A DNA stretch of 64,000 nt from JAGWRA01 sp035534615 (GTDB lineage Bacteria > Acidobacteriota > Vicinamibacteria > Vicinamibacterales > CAVVIG01). The notes under the pieces are model-generated. The model saw only the letters and a program-made list of their open reading frames with translations, searched no databases and had not been told where the DNA came from. Numbering within the stretch: position 1 is the first letter of the stretch; each line of letters begins with the position of its first letter. The stretch is from assembly GCA_035534615.1 (NCBI GenBank), contig DATLRO010000061.1:186001-250000 (forward strand). Reading direction: 5' to 3'. The position numbers and the translations under genes are program-made. Shown piece after piece: positions 25,832-35,068 of this stretch.

Positions 25832-27172
25832 GTGAGGACGATCGCGAACCTTGTCGGCGGGCTGCTGGCGATCCTGCTCGTGAGCGCGCCCGCCCGGGCG
25901 CAGCAGATCAACTGGACGCAGGTCGAGCAGCAGGCGACCGCGACGCTGCAGCAGTACATCCGGATCAACACGACCGATCCGCCGAGCAACACGGTCAAGT
26001 CGGCCGACCTCCTCGAGAGCATCTTCAAACGCGAGGGGATTCCGGTCACCCGGTATGTCTCCGCGCCCGGCAAGGCGATCATCCTCGCCCGTCTCAAGGG
26101 GTCCGGCCAGGGCCGTCCGATCCTCCTGCTCAATCACATGGACGTCGTCCCGGCCGACGCCAGCCGGTGGCGCGAGGGGGTGTTCAGCGGGACGATCCTG
26201 AACGGCGAGATGTGGGGCCGCGGGGCGATGGACATGAAGGGGCTCGGCGTCATCGAACTCTACGCCATGCTGGCGCTGAAGCGCTCGGGCGTCCACCTCA
26301 CGCGTGACGTCCTGTTCGAGGCCGATCCGGACGAGGAGATCGGCGGCGCCGGCGGGGCGCGGTGGATGATCGCGCATCACTGGGCGGAGCTGAACCCCGA
26401 GTACGTCCTGGACGAGGGGGCGTTCGGCAGCCGCGATCTCTACGTGCCGAACAAGCTCGTGTTCGGCATCTCCGTCGAAGAGAAGCGGGTCGTCTGGATC
26501 AGGGTGACCGCCACCGGCGTGTCCGGTCACGCCTCCCAGCCGACCGATCAGAATCCGAACGACGAGCTCGTGAAGGCGCTGGCGCGGCTCGTGTCGGCGC
26601 CGATGCCGACCGGCAGCGTCGCCATCATCAATCGGATGAAGGCGACGCTCGGGACGCTGTCGTCCAACAAGTTCATGAACGCCATCCAGCACTCCACCAT
26701 CGCCCTGACGACGATGAAGGCGGGCGAGGGGAGCCCGGCGAAGGTGAACGTGATTCCCGGGACGGCGGACGCGACGCTCGACTGCCGGCTGCTGCCCGGC
26801 GTGAATCCGGCCGGCTGGGTGGCGCTGATCACGCGGCGGCTGGACGACCCGAAGCTGAAGGTCGACGTGATGTATCAGAGCGAGGGGTCGACGCTGACGC
26901 CGACCGACACGCCGATGTATCACGCGCTCGAGTCGGCGATCAGGCGCGTCCATCCCGACGCCACCGTCGTGCCGGTCCTCGTGCCGTACGGGACCGATTC
27001 GAACACTTTCCGCGAGCACGGCGCGAAGAGCTACGGCCTGTATCCGATCATCGCGCCGACCGAGCTGGTGAACACCATGCACGGCGACAACGAGCGGATG
27101 CCGGTCGCGCAACTGAAGCCGGGGATTCAGATCGTGTACGACATGCTGCGGCAGGTGGCGGGGGGGAAGTAG
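25832..27172 (+). CDS. Secreted M20/M28-type zinc peptidase
   Basis: 446 residues from GTG 25832, chosen because GGAGG lies 8 bp upstream and a signal peptide (IANLVGGLLAILLVSAPARA) follows at once; upstream in-frame codons are repeat-derived. The di-zinc site is visible: NHMDVVPAD (His102, Asp104), GRGAMDMKG (Asp134), DPDEEIGG (Glu168/169), DEGAF and a late His in NTMHGDNE. The dimerisation domain lies between roughly 215 and 330. M20 enzymes cleave dipeptides, acyl-amino acids or carboxypeptide bonds. With the signal peptide it probably trims peptides in the periplasm, alongside the S9 and M3 peptidases of this window. Confidence 0.92.
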   Translation: MRTIANLVGGLLAILLVSAPARAQQINWTQVEQQATATLQQYIRINTTDPPSNTVKSADLLESIFKREGIPVTRYVSAPGKAIILARLKGSGQGRPILLLNHMDVVPADASRWREGVFSGTILNGEMWGRGAMDMKGLGVIELYAMLALKRSGVHLTRDVLFEADPDEEIGGAGGARWMIAHHWAELNPEYVLDEGAFGSRDLYVPNKLVFGISVEEKRVVWIRVTATGVSGHASQPTDQNPNDELVKALARLVSAPMPTGSVAIINRMKATLGTLSSNKFMNAIQHSTIALTTMKAGEGSPAKVNVIPGTADATLDCRLLPGVNPAGWVALITRRLDDPKLKVDVMYQSEGSTLTPTDTPMYHALESAIRRVHPDATVVPVLVPYGTDSNTFREHGAKSYGLYPIIAPTELVNTMHGDNERMPVAQLKPGIQIVYDMLRQVAGGK

Positions 27173-27200
27173 GGCTCGGGGCTCGGGGCGCAGGGCTCGG
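27171..27200 (+). repeat. Short heptamer array after the M20 peptidase
   Basis: AGGGCTC, GGGGCTC, GGGGCGC, AGGGCTC, beginning within the stop codon of the M20 gene. Degenerate units of the same family continue to about 27225 and, in reverse orientation (CCGAGCACTGAGCC), near 27270-27290. Confidence 0.7.
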
Positions 27201-27233
27201 AGGCTCGGCGCGCAGCGAGCTCGCGGGGTCTTC

Positions 27234-27256
27234 GCAGCGCCGAGCTTCGGCTCGGC
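27234..27256 (+). repeat. REP-like palindrome
   Basis: GCAGCGCC then GAGCTTCGGCTCGGC; an 8-bp stem around a short loop. It is a variant of the dispersed palindrome whose main form here is GCCGGGCTTCAGCCCGGC. Confidence 0.7.
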
Positions 27257-27307
27257 CTCTCCTCCCTGCGCCCGAGCACTGAGCCACCGAGTTGCGCGCC
27301 GCCTTCG

Positions 27308-27330
27308 GCCGGGCTGAAGCCCGGCGCTAC
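27308..27330 (-). repeat. REP-like palindrome
   Basis: GCCGGGCTGAAGCCCGGC followed by GCTAC, which is the exact reverse complement of the copy at 35028-35050. It overlaps the last codons and stop of the M3 peptidase gene on the minus strand (stop at 27327-27329). Confidence 0.85.
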
Positions 27331-29480
27331 GGCCGCGACAGCCCCCGGTACTTCAGCATCGGTCCGATCTCCGGCGCATGGCCGGTCAGGTCGCGGAACA
27401 TCACACCGTAGTCGATCGTGTTCCCACGCGAGAGAACGGTCGCGCGGAAATGGTCGCCGTTCGCGCGCGTCAGGCCGCCGTGCGCCTGGAACCAGGCGAA
27501 CGCGTCGTCCGCGAGCATCTCCGTCCAGAGGTACGAGTAGTAGCCGGCCTGGTAGCCGTTCGCCCAGATGTGCAGGAAGTAGCTGGAGCGGTAGCGCGGC
27601 GGCACCTGCGGCAGGTCCATGTGCGTCTTCTCGAGCGCGGCCTGCTCGAAGGCGTCGACGTGCTCGAGCGGCGCCGAGGCGGGCAGGGTGTGCCACTGCA
27701 TGTCGAGCTCCGCCGCCGCCAGCAGCTCCGTCATGTCGTAGCCGGCGTTGAAATCGTTCGCCGCCAGGATCCTGTCGACCAGCGCCTTCGGCATCGGCTG
27801 CCCGGTCTTGTCGTTGAAGGCGTAGTGGGCCAGCACCGCCGGGTCGAACGCCCAGTGCTCGTTGAACTGCGACGGGAACTCCACGAAGTCGCGCGCCACG
27901 TTCGTCCCCGACAGGCTCGGATATTCCTGGTCGGCAAAGAAGCCGTGCAGGGCGTGCCCGAACTCGTGGAACATCGTCACCACGTCGTCCGCCGTCAGCA
28001 GCGCGGGCTGGCCGGGGGCGGGCGGGGTGAAATTGGCGACGTTGTAGATGACCGGCTTCGTCCCGAGGAGCCTGGACTGCCCGACGAAGACATCCATCCA
28101 GGCGCCGCCCGACTTGTTGTCCCGCTTGAAATAGTCGCCGTAGAAGAGTCCGAGCGGCGCGCCGGTCCTGTCGAACACCTCGAACACCCGGACGTCCTTC
28201 TGGTAGACCGGCAGGTCGTGCCGCTCCTTGAACGTCAGTCCGTACAGCTGGTGCGCGGCGTAGAAGACGCCGTCGACCAGCACGCGATTCAGCTCGAAGT
28301 ACGGCTTGATCTGGTTCTCGTCGACGCTGTACTTCGCCTTGCGGATCTGCTCGGCGTAGAACGACCAGTCCCAAGGCTCGAGCGTGAAGCCGCCGTGCTG
28401 CTGGTCGATGAGCTGCTGCAGGGCGGCCGCTTCCTTCCGCGCCCGGGCGGTGGCCGGCTGCACGAGCCGGGCGAGGAAGTGATTCACCGCCTCGGGGGTC
28501 TTCGCCATCTGGTCCTGCAGCTTCCACGCGGCGTAGTTCGCATAGCCGAGCAGCTTCGCCTTCCGCGCCCGGAGCTGCGCCAGGCGCGCCACGATCGCCC
28601 GGGTGTCGTTCGCGTCGCCGTGCTCGGTACGCGTCCACGACGCCTCGAAGAGCTCGTGACGGACCGCGCGGTTCGTGAGCAGCGCCAGGTCCGGCTGCTG
28701 CGTCGTGTTCTGGAGCGGGATCACCCAGCGGTGCTCGAGACCGCGCGCCTTCGCGGCCTGCGCGGCCCCCTCGATCTGCGCCGGCGACAGGCCCGCGAGA
28801 TCCGCCTTGTCGCTCACGACCAGCGCGCCCGCCTTGGTGGCGGCCAGCAGGCGGTTCATGAACTGCGCGCTGAGGGTGGCGTCCTCCTCGTTCAGCTTCT
28901 CGAGCGTGGCCTTGTCGGCGGCCGACAGCCGGGCGCCGGCCATCACGAACTGCTGGTGGTAGTACTCCACCAGGCGCAGCGACTCCGGATCGAGCGTCAG
29001 CCGCGCATGCTCCCTGTAGATCGCCTCGACGCGCTCGAACAGCCTGCCGTTCAGCAGCATCGCGTCCCGGACGGCCGCCAGCTTCGGCGCCTCCCGCTCC
29101 TGCACCTTCTCCAGCACGGGGTCGGTGTTCGCACCGGCGAGTCCGTTGAAGATCATGGAGACGCGGGACAGCAGCTGGCCGCTCTTCTCGAGCGCCACCA
29201 GCGTGTTCTCGAAGGTGGGCGGTGCCGGGTTGTCGGCGATCTTCTCGATCTCGGCACGCTGGCGCCGGATGCCTTCCTCGAAAGCGGGCTGGAAGTCGCC
29301 GTCCCGAATCTTGTCGAATTCCGGCGCCTGGAACGGCAGCGGACTCGGTGTGAGCAGCGGATTGGGACGCGCGGGCGCCGGTCGCGCCTGCCGTCCGACC
29401 GCCAGCGCCGCCAGCGCCGACGGGGCGGCCAGCAGCACCACCGCAAGCAGAATCGATGGGACACGGCTCGGATGACGCAT
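27327..29480 (-). CDS. dcp: Secreted M3 family metallopeptidase (peptidyl-dipeptidase Dcp type)
   Basis: 717 residues from ATG 29480. A signal peptide (SILLAVVLLAAPSALAALA) marks export. The long helical N-domain carries PPTFENTLVALEKSG and the typical Dcp RVSMIFNGLAGANTD region. The zinc site is HEFGHALHG (His505, Glu506, His509) with the third ligand in the E-FPSQF-NEHW segment that follows. YRSSYFLHIWANGYQAGYY supplies the substrate-binding tyrosines. Length and order match Dcp, which releases C-terminal dipeptides; oligopeptidase A types are similar. The stop codon lies inside a REP-like palindrome, so the last residues (YRGLSRP) may have been reshaped by it. Confidence 0.93.
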   Translation of the reverse strand: MRHPSRVPSILLAVVLLAAPSALAALAVGRQARPAPARPNPLLTPSPLPFQAPEFDKIRDGDFQPAFEEGIRRQRAEIEKIADNPAPPTFENTLVALEKSGQLLSRVSMIFNGLAGANTDPVLEKVQEREAPKLAAVRDAMLLNGRLFERVEAIYREHARLTLDPESLRLVEYYHQQFVMAGARLSAADKATLEKLNEEDATLSAQFMNRLLAATKAGALVVSDKADLAGLSPAQIEGAAQAAKARGLEHRWVIPLQNTTQQPDLALLTNRAVRHELFEASWTRTEHGDANDTRAIVARLAQLRARKAKLLGYANYAAWKLQDQMAKTPEAVNHFLARLVQPATARARKEAAALQQLIDQQHGGFTLEPWDWSFYAEQIRKAKYSVDENQIKPYFELNRVLVDGVFYAAHQLYGLTFKERHDLPVYQKDVRVFEVFDRTGAPLGLFYGDYFKRDNKSGGAWMDVFVGQSRLLGTKPVIYNVANFTPPAPGQPALLTADDVVTMFHEFGHALHGFFADQEYPSLSGTNVARDFVEFPSQFNEHWAFDPAVLAHYAFNDKTGQPMPKALVDRILAANDFNAGYDMTELLAAAELDMQWHTLPASAPLEHVDAFEQAALEKTHMDLPQVPPRYRSSYFLHIWANGYQAGYYSYLWTEMLADDAFAWFQAHGGLTRANGDHFRATVLSRGNTIDYGVMFRDLTGHAPEIGPMLKYRGLSRP

Positions 29481-29784
29481 GGACGTTCTCCCAGAACGAA
29501 GGTGACCGGCCGCGCGGCCGTCCGGTTCACGAGTCGACCCGTCCGAATTCGATGAAGACTGCCGTCCGGCGCATTCTGCCGTGTCGATCGGGGGCGTGTC
29601 AAAGCTCGGGCGCTCGGCGCCCGGCGCTCTCGGTGGCGCGTCGTCGTGGCGCCGGGCATCAGCCCGGCCTGTCGCTCGGGACTTCGGCATCGACCGCAGA
29701 CCCGGGGCCGTCTGGGGATCGGCGGCACCCGACGACGGCTGAGGGATGGATAATGTGGACCGGCAGGCGAAGGAGGTGAGTCGA
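29481..29784. other. Divergent intergenic region between the M3 peptidase and DUF488 genes
   Basis: No gene is supported. It holds one REP-like palindrome (29646-29668) and, near 29749, a GATAATGT segment that could serve as a -10 box for the DUF488 gene. Confidence 0.6.
29646..29668 (+). repeat. REP-like palindrome
   Basis: GTGGC followed by GCCGGGCATCAGCCCGGC; same family as 35028-35050 with T-to-A in the loop and A-to-G in the left tail. Confidence 0.8.
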
Positions 29785-30195
29785 ATGGCGATTCGCGTAG
29801 TACGACTGGGAGGCCCGAGAGCACCCGGTGAGGGCCTGCGCCTGGGGACGGTACGCCGGCCGCCCCGCGGCGTGCCCAAGGCCCAGCATGCGTCGCGCGA
29901 TTTCTACGACGTGTGGCTTCCGGACCTCGCGCCGTCGGAGGGTCTGGTCAAGCAGGCCCTGCAGGCGTCCGATGAGCGGGCGTGGCGCAGCTTCACCAGG
30001 CGATACCGCGCCGAAATGAAGCGCCCTGACGCCATGCGCCTCCTCGCGCTCCTGGCCGCCCTCTCCCACCAGACCAGTCTCTCGGTCGGCTGCTACTGTG
30101 CGGACGAAGCACGCTGCCATCGGTCGGTCCTGAAGGCGCTGCTGCTGGAGCGCGGGGCGAAGCTTGCCCGACCACGGGGCAATCCGACCCGGTGA
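29785..30195 (+). CDS. DUF488 family protein
   Basis: 136 residues from ATG 29785, 8 bp after a strong AGGAGGTGAG. Features of DUF488 are the N-terminal IRVVRLGGPR, a central SRDFYDVWLPDLAPSEGLVKQAL region, and the conserved C-terminal VGCYCADEARCHRSVLKALL with C-x-C and C-H-R, the family's hallmark. DUF488 proteins are small cytoplasmic proteins of unknown function. The Cys/His cluster suggests metal or nucleotide binding. Not obviously linked to the neighbours. Confidence 0.85.
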   Translation: MAIRVVRLGGPRAPGEGLRLGTVRRPPRGVPKAQHASRDFYDVWLPDLAPSEGLVKQALQASDERAWRSFTRRYRAEMKRPDAMRLLALLAALSHQTSLSVGCYCADEARCHRSVLKALLLERGAKLARPRGNPTR

Positions 30196-30375
30196 GTTCC
30201 TCGTGCGGCAGAGACTCGTCGCGACCTGCACGTTCACCTTGTGGCAGGTGCGGCGGCCCGATGCCATTTCGCGAGTCCCGCGCCGCACACGACGCGCTTG
30301 CCGCCGGCGTGCGGCCGGCGCCATCATGAGGCCGACGCGGCTGAGGGCGACGCCCGGCCGCCATGGGCAGCCCGC

Positions 30376-30885
30376 ATGACGGACACGGACCACGGCCGCG
30401 AGCGCTGCGAAGGTTGCGGCGCCATCGTTCCACGCATCGCCGGGCCGGTTCACCGCTACATGACCGCCGCCCCTGGGTGCTGGGCGATGCACGGCGAGTT
30501 GGCCGCGCGCATCCTGGATGACCCGGCGGCACCTCGTTTCCGCCAGTTCTGCGTCGACGCGTACGCGGTCCAGCATCCGGGAAGCTCGAACCCGCAGGCC
30601 ATCCAGTCGGTGGCCTGCCATCTGATGAACCTTTACGCGGTGCTGGAGCGGCAACGGCCCATCGAACTCGCGCCCGCGTTTCTGCAGCGCGCGACGCGGC
30701 GCAAGGACCGCTACCAGTGGCTCGTGCCACCGTCGTTCGAAGGCGTTCGCACGATCGGGTACGTGCTCGGGGAGACGAACCGGCTGGAGGAGGCGGCGCG
30801 CGAGTGGGCGGCCGACGCCTGGCGCGCCTGGCAGCCGCACCGTGCGCAGGTCGAGACGTGGTACGCTGCGGTTGCCGGAGCGTAA
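30376..30885 (+). CDS. DUF5946 family protein
   Basis: 169 residues from ATG 30376. It begins with CEGCGAIVPRIAGPVHRYM, a Cys-x2-Cys with downstream His that could bind a metal. GCWAMHGELAARIL and QSVACHLMNLYAVLE follow, the pattern of DUF5946. The last third contains an amphipathic W-rich region (WAADAWRAWQPHRAQVETWY). There is no signal or membrane segment. Function is unknown. The 180 bp before it contain nothing recognisable. Confidence 0.7.
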   Translation: MTDTDHGRERCEGCGAIVPRIAGPVHRYMTAAPGCWAMHGELAARILDDPAAPRFRQFCVDAYAVQHPGSSNPQAIQSVACHLMNLYAVLERQRPIELAPAFLQRATRRKDRYQWLVPPSFEGVRTIGYVLGETNRLEEAAREWAADAWRAWQPHRAQVETWYAAVAGA

Positions 30886-30993
30886 CGCGGACGGGCCATC
30901 GCACCGGGCGCGAGCCCCCGGGCCGTCCTCCCGGCGCCGCGGCACGTGCTAAGATGCGGCGTCCCCATCTGACGTGCATTTCGGTGTCCCACC

Positions 30994-32022
30994 ATGACTG
31001 CCGACGCCTGGGATCGCCACCGCGACACGCTCGACAGCCTCCTCGAGGGCTTTCAGATCATCGCTCACGACTGGACGTACCTCTACGTCAACCCGGCTGC
31101 TGCCGACCACGGCCGGCATCTGCCCGGGGAGCTGCACGGTCGCAAAATGTGGGAGGTGTATCCCGGCATCGAGGAGACGCCGCTCTTCGCCACGTTGAAG
31201 CACTGCATGCTGGAGCGGAAGGCGACGTCGTTCGAGAACCTGTTCACCTTTCCGGATTCCACCGCGCGATGGTTCGAAATCCGGGTCGAGCCGGTGCCGG
31301 AGGGCCTCTGCGTCCATTCCGTCGATATTCAGCGCCGAAGGGAGGCCGAGGCGCTGCTGCGCGAGCAGGAGAGCGTCGCCACCCTGGGCCGGATGGCGGC
31401 GGTCGTCGCGCATGAGGTGAGGAACCCGCTCGCCGGCCTCTCCGGCGCCCTGCAGGTCCTCAAGAGCCGGCGGCCGGCGCAGGATCACGACCTCCTGCTG
31501 TTCGATGAGATGCTGCGATCCATCCAGTCGCTCGATCGCCTGATTCACGACCTGCTGATCTTCGCGAAGCCGATACAGGTGGCGCGGACGCCGGTGTCGA
31601 TCGCCGACATCGTCCGGGACGCCCTGCTGCTGCTCAGCAACGACGAGAGCCTGAAGCGGCACACCGTGAGCCTGTCGATGGAAGAGCCGGCGCCGGTCGT
31701 GCACGGGGAGCCGGAGCTGCTGAAGAACGTCTTCCGGAATCTGCTGCTGAACGCCGCGCAGGCCATGCCGGACGCCGGGTCGATCGAGGTGCGCATGGAG
31801 CGGGCCGGGACGGTCTGCCGCGTCACGGTCGCCGACACCGGTCCCGGCATTCCGCTCGGGCTCTCGAGCCAGATCTTCGAACCGTTCGTCAGCGGCAGAC
31901 CGGGCGGCACGGGCCTCGGCCTCGCCATCAGCCGGCGCATCCTCCGGCTGCACGGCGGGGAGCTGGAGCTCGTGCGGACCGGGCCTCCGGGAGCGACCTT
32001 TCTGGTGACCATGCCCGGCTGA
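30994..32022 (+). CDS. PAS-domain sensor histidine kinase, soluble
   Basis: 342 residues from ATG 30994. The N-terminal PAS fold (1-115) has WTYLYVNPAAADHGR and FEIRVEPVPEGLCVHSVDI. The HisKA helix contains VVAHEVRNPLAGLSGAL with phospho-acceptor His140. The HATPase domain has the N box NVFRNLLLNAAQAM, the G1 box VADTGPGIP and the G2 box GGTGLGLAIS. No transmembrane segment is seen, so it senses a cytoplasmic cue. No response regulator is adjacent. A TAAGAT box at about 30950 could be its promoter. The carbonic anhydrase gene follows by 34 bp. Confidence 0.93.
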   Translation: MTADAWDRHRDTLDSLLEGFQIIAHDWTYLYVNPAAADHGRHLPGELHGRKMWEVYPGIEETPLFATLKHCMLERKATSFENLFTFPDSTARWFEIRVEPVPEGLCVHSVDIQRRREAEALLREQESVATLGRMAAVVAHEVRNPLAGLSGALQVLKSRRPAQDHDLLLFDEMLRSIQSLDRLIHDLLIFAKPIQVARTPVSIADIVRDALLLLSNDESLKRHTVSLSMEEPAPVVHGEPELLKNVFRNLLLNAAQAMPDAGSIEVRMERAGTVCRVTVADTGPGIPLGLSSQIFEPFVSGRPGGTGLGLAISRRILRLHGGELELVRTGPPGATFLVTMPG

Positions 32023-32056
32023 CGACGGGCTGGCGGACACACGGGATCACACATCG

Positions 32057-32686
32057 ATGATTTCAGCACGGCAAGCCTTCGATCGCCTGCGCGAGGGGAA
32101 CGAGCGATTCGCGTCAGGCGCCTCCAACCTGGATACGGCCGCGAGCCTGACGCGCCGCCGCGAGCTGGCATCCGGCCAGGAACCGTTCGCCATCATCCTC
32201 GGCTGTTCCGATTCACGGGTGCCGGCCGAAATCGTCTTCGACCAGGGCCTGGGCGACCTGTTCGTCATCCGCGTCGCCGGCAACATCGTCGCCCCCTCCC
32301 AGGTCGGGAGCGTCGAGTTCGCCGCGGCGCAGTACGGGACACCGCTCGTCATCGTGCTGGGGCACTCCCGGTGCGGGGCGATTCTGGCCACGGTCGAGGA
32401 GCTGCGGCGGCCCACGAAGGGACAGTCGCGGAACCTCCGGTCGATCGTCGACCGCGTCAGGCCGTCGGTGGAAGAGCTGCTGGCGACCGACGCCGGCCGC
32501 GACGAGGAGGCGCTGGTGCGGCGCGCGGTCCGGGCGAACGTCCGCGCCTCCGTCAACCACCTGCGACATGGATCCGAACTCCTCGAGCAGCTGATTCAGC
32601 AGGATCGGCTCCTCGTCGTCGGCGCCGAGTATTCGCTGGAGACCGGGATCGTCGATTTCTTCGACGGCGTGCCGCGGGCCGATTGA
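32057..32686 (+). CDS. Beta-class carbonic anhydrase
   Basis: Interconverts CO2 and bicarbonate. 209 residues from ATG 32057. Zinc ligands Cys50, Asp52 and Arg54 sit in GCSDSRVPAE; His103 and Cys106 sit in GHSRCGAI, giving the type with a Cys2-His-Asp zinc site closed or opened by the Asp-Arg pair. The ISARQAFDRLREGNERFASG start is common to this subgroup. GNIVAPSQVGSVEFA is the conserved dimer segment. Cytoplasmic. It lies between the histidine kinase and a methyltransferase, all co-directional with gaps of 34 and 17 bp. Confidence 0.95.
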   Translation: MISARQAFDRLREGNERFASGASNLDTAASLTRRRELASGQEPFAIILGCSDSRVPAEIVFDQGLGDLFVIRVAGNIVAPSQVGSVEFAAAQYGTPLVIVLGHSRCGAILATVEELRRPTKGQSRNLRSIVDRVRPSVEELLATDAGRDEEALVRRAVRANVRASVNHLRHGSELLEQLIQQDRLLVVGAEYSLETGIVDFFDGVPRAD

Positions 32687-32703
32687 CGACCGAGGAGCGT
32701 GAC

Positions 32704-33525
32704 ATGTCCGCGTCGATCCCCGACCAGATGCCCGACGCCTGGGGCGCCATCGCGCCCGGCTACGAGAAGGTGTTCGAGAAGCTGTCGTCGCAGTTTGCCG
32801 AAGCGGCTCTCGCGCTGCTGAAGCTGAGGCCCGGCGAGCGCGTCATCGACGTGGCGGCCGGGACCGGCGCGTTCAGCCTCGCGGCGGCGAGGGCCGGCGC
32901 CGCCGTGCTGGCCACCGACTTCGCGCCCGCGATGGTGGCTCGTCTCCGCCAGCGCGTGGTTGCCGAGCGGCTTTCCGGCATCTCCGCCGAGGTGATGGAC
33001 GGGCAGGCGCTGGACGTCCCAGACGGGTCGTTCGACGCCAGCGTGTCCATCCTCGGCCTCATCTTCTTTCCCGACATCTGCCGCGGCATGACCGAGCTGC
33101 GCCGCGTTCTTCGTCCGGGTGGTCGCGCGGCGATCGTCTGCTGGGGCGATCCGGCGAATTTCCAGCTGATGACGCTCATGATGCGGGCCGTCCAGCAGAC
33201 GGTGCCCGACTTCCAGCCGCCGGCCGCCGTGCCCGTCTGGGCCAGGCTCTGCGGACCGGCGTCGTTGAAGGACCAGCTGCAGCAGGCCGGATTCCGCCAG
33301 GTCGAGATCACGACCGTGACGAGGTCCCTGCGGGTCGACTCGCCCGAGGCCTTCTGGACCGACTTTGCGAGCTCGGTGCCGCCGCTCGCCGACCTGTTCC
33401 GCCGGCTCGGCCCCGACCGGACCGCGGCGGTCGGACGCACGGTCGTCGAACTGCTGGCAGCCTCCGCCGGCGATGGCGTCCCCACCCTGAGCGCCGAAGC
33501 CTGCATCGGCATCGGACGGACCTGA
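32704..33525 (+). CDS. Class I SAM-dependent methyltransferase (UbiE/Methyltransf_11 type)
   Basis: 273 residues from ATG 32704, preceded by GAGGAGC. Motif I is VIDVAAGTGAFSLAAA, motif II VLATDFAPAMV, and the post-II acidic VMDGQALDVPDGSFD is followed by the LRRVLRPGGRAAI segment. The C-terminal ~90 residues (QPPAAVPVWARLCGPASL onward) form the variable acceptor domain. The substrate cannot be predicted. Likely the last gene of the kinase-anhydrase-methyltransferase run. Confidence 0.88.
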   Translation: MSASIPDQMPDAWGAIAPGYEKVFEKLSSQFAEAALALLKLRPGERVIDVAAGTGAFSLAAARAGAAVLATDFAPAMVARLRQRVVAERLSGISAEVMDGQALDVPDGSFDASVSILGLIFFPDICRGMTELRRVLRPGGRAAIVCWGDPANFQLMTLMMRAVQQTVPDFQPPAAVPVWARLCGPASLKDQLQQAGFRQVEITTVTRSLRVDSPEAFWTDFASSVPPLADLFRRLGPDRTAAVGRTVVELLAASAGDGVPTLSAEACIGIGRT

Positions 33526-33671
33526 GATCACGCGCCGGCCTTCATCCGTCCGTGCCGCCGTGGAGGAGCCGCGGCGGCCGCCCCACCGGCCGGCCGAATC
33601 GTGAGATGATGCAGCCCGGCGATCGGGCGGGGCCGCGGGCGCCCCCGCCGTGCGTCGAGAGGGCCGTCCCG

Positions 33672-34967
33672 ATGTCCGACACGGTGATGGAACCGGACGT
33701 CGCCGCCAGGCCGGCGCCGTCGCGCGCGTCGCGCTGGCTCGTGCTCGCGGCGATCGGGATCGCCTGCTACGGCGGCTACTACGCGTTCGACTACATCGGG
33801 CCGCTCGCCCCGCTCCTCAGCCGCCAGCTGCACTTCTCCGACTCCGACATCGGGCTGCTCCAGGCGGTCTACAGCCTGCCCAACATCGTCGCGATGCTCG
33901 TCTGCGGCGTCATGATCGACCGGCTGGGGACGAGGAAGTCGCTGGCGATCTTCGGCGTGCTCATCTTCGCGGGGCTCGGTATCACCGCACTCAGTCCGCG
34001 CCTCGGCGTCATGGCGGCCGGCCGGCTGCTGGTCGGCTCCGGCGGCGAGGCGCTGGCGCTGGCGGCGAACGTCGGCGTGGCCCGCTGGTTCTGGCACGAC
34101 GACCTGAGCCTCGGGTTCGGGCTGCGCGCGTCGGCCGCCCGCCTCGGCTCGCTGAGCGCCCAGGTCTCCCCCACCTGGGCGGCCGGCGCCTACACCTACT
34201 GGCGCTGGCCGCTGCTCATCGGCGTCGGCTTCGGCGGGTTCTGTCTGCTCGGCGCCGCGCTGTACTGGATGCTCGACGCGCGCGGCGAGCGGCGCTTCAC
34301 GCTGGGGCACGCCGCCCGCGGCCGGAAGATCCCGCTGGCCGAGGTTTTCCGCTTCGATCGGTCGTTCTGGCTGATCGCGGCGCTGTGCGTCACCTTCTAC
34401 GGCTGCATCTTCCCGTTCGAGACGTTCGGGCAGAAGTTCCTGATCGAGTCGCGCCACCTCTCGCCGCAGGCCGCCTCCCTGCTGGTCGGCATGGAGCCGT
34501 TCTTCTCGCTGGTCGGCATGCCGATCTTCGGCCTGCTGGTCGATCGCTACGCGCATCGGTCGCTGGTCATGATGTGCGGTTCGCTCCTCATCGTGCCGGT
34601 GTTCCTCATGCTCGGCTACACCGACATTCCACCGGCGATTCCGATGGCGATGATGGGCGTCGCCTTCGCGCTGGTGCCGGCGGTGATGTGGCCGGCGCTC
34701 GTCTACGTGGTGGACACGTCGCGCCTCGGCCTGGCGAACGGTATGCTGGACACCGTGCAGCAGATCGGGCTCGTCGTCATCAACCTGCTGATCGGCTGGG
34801 CCAACGATCACTGGCTGGCGAGCGCGACCAACGCGGCCGGCTACCGCCCCGGCATGTGGATGTTCACGGCGATCGCCGTCCTCGCCGTGCTGTGCGGATT
34901 CGCGCTGTGGCGCGTGGAGACGGGTCCCCGCGCGCACGGACTGGAGACGATCACGACGAGGCTGTAA
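33672..34967 (+). CDS. MFS transporter
   Basis: 431 residues from ATG 33672; the longer frame upstream is Pro/Arg-rich and unlikely. Twelve hydrophobic segments are visible, with the loop 2-3 signature VMIDRLGTRKS and its echo LLVDRYAHRS in the second half. The first helix (LVLAAIGIACYGGYYAFDYIGP) contains an aromatic/Gly/Asp mix, as in organic-anion or sugar-acid importers. It precedes a run of amidohydrolase and dehydrogenase genes on the same strand and may import their substrate. That link is an inference, since 101 bp and a REP-like palindrome separate it from the next gene. Confidence 0.88.
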   Translation: MSDTVMEPDVAARPAPSRASRWLVLAAIGIACYGGYYAFDYIGPLAPLLSRQLHFSDSDIGLLQAVYSLPNIVAMLVCGVMIDRLGTRKSLAIFGVLIFAGLGITALSPRLGVMAAGRLLVGSGGEALALAANVGVARWFWHDDLSLGFGLRASAARLGSLSAQVSPTWAAGAYTYWRWPLLIGVGFGGFCLLGAALYWMLDARGERRFTLGHAARGRKIPLAEVFRFDRSFWLIAALCVTFYGCIFPFETFGQKFLIESRHLSPQAASLLVGMEPFFSLVGMPIFGLLVDRYAHRSLVMMCGSLLIVPVFLMLGYTDIPPAIPMAMMGVAFALVPAVMWPALVYVVDTSRLGLANGMLDTVQQIGLVVINLLIGWANDHWLASATNAAGYRPGMWMFTAIAVLAVLCGFALWRVETGPRAHGLETITTRL

Positions 34968-35027
34968 GCTCGTCCCGTCGCCGTCGCGCCGTTGTTCCGT
35001 GATGGCAGGCGCCGTCGCCTTGTCGTC

Positions 35028-35050
35028 GTAGCGCCGGGCTTCAGCCCGGC
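35028..35050 (+). repeat. REP-like palindrome, reference copy
   Basis: GTAGC followed by GCCGGGCTTCAGCCCGGC: an 8-bp GC stem with a TC/GA-flanked loop. Its exact complement is at 27308-27330 and near copies lie at 27234, 29646, 44181 and 49831. It sits 18 bp before the creatininase-like start. Confidence 0.88.
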
Positions 35051-35068
35051 TTCGAAAGAGTGTCGCCC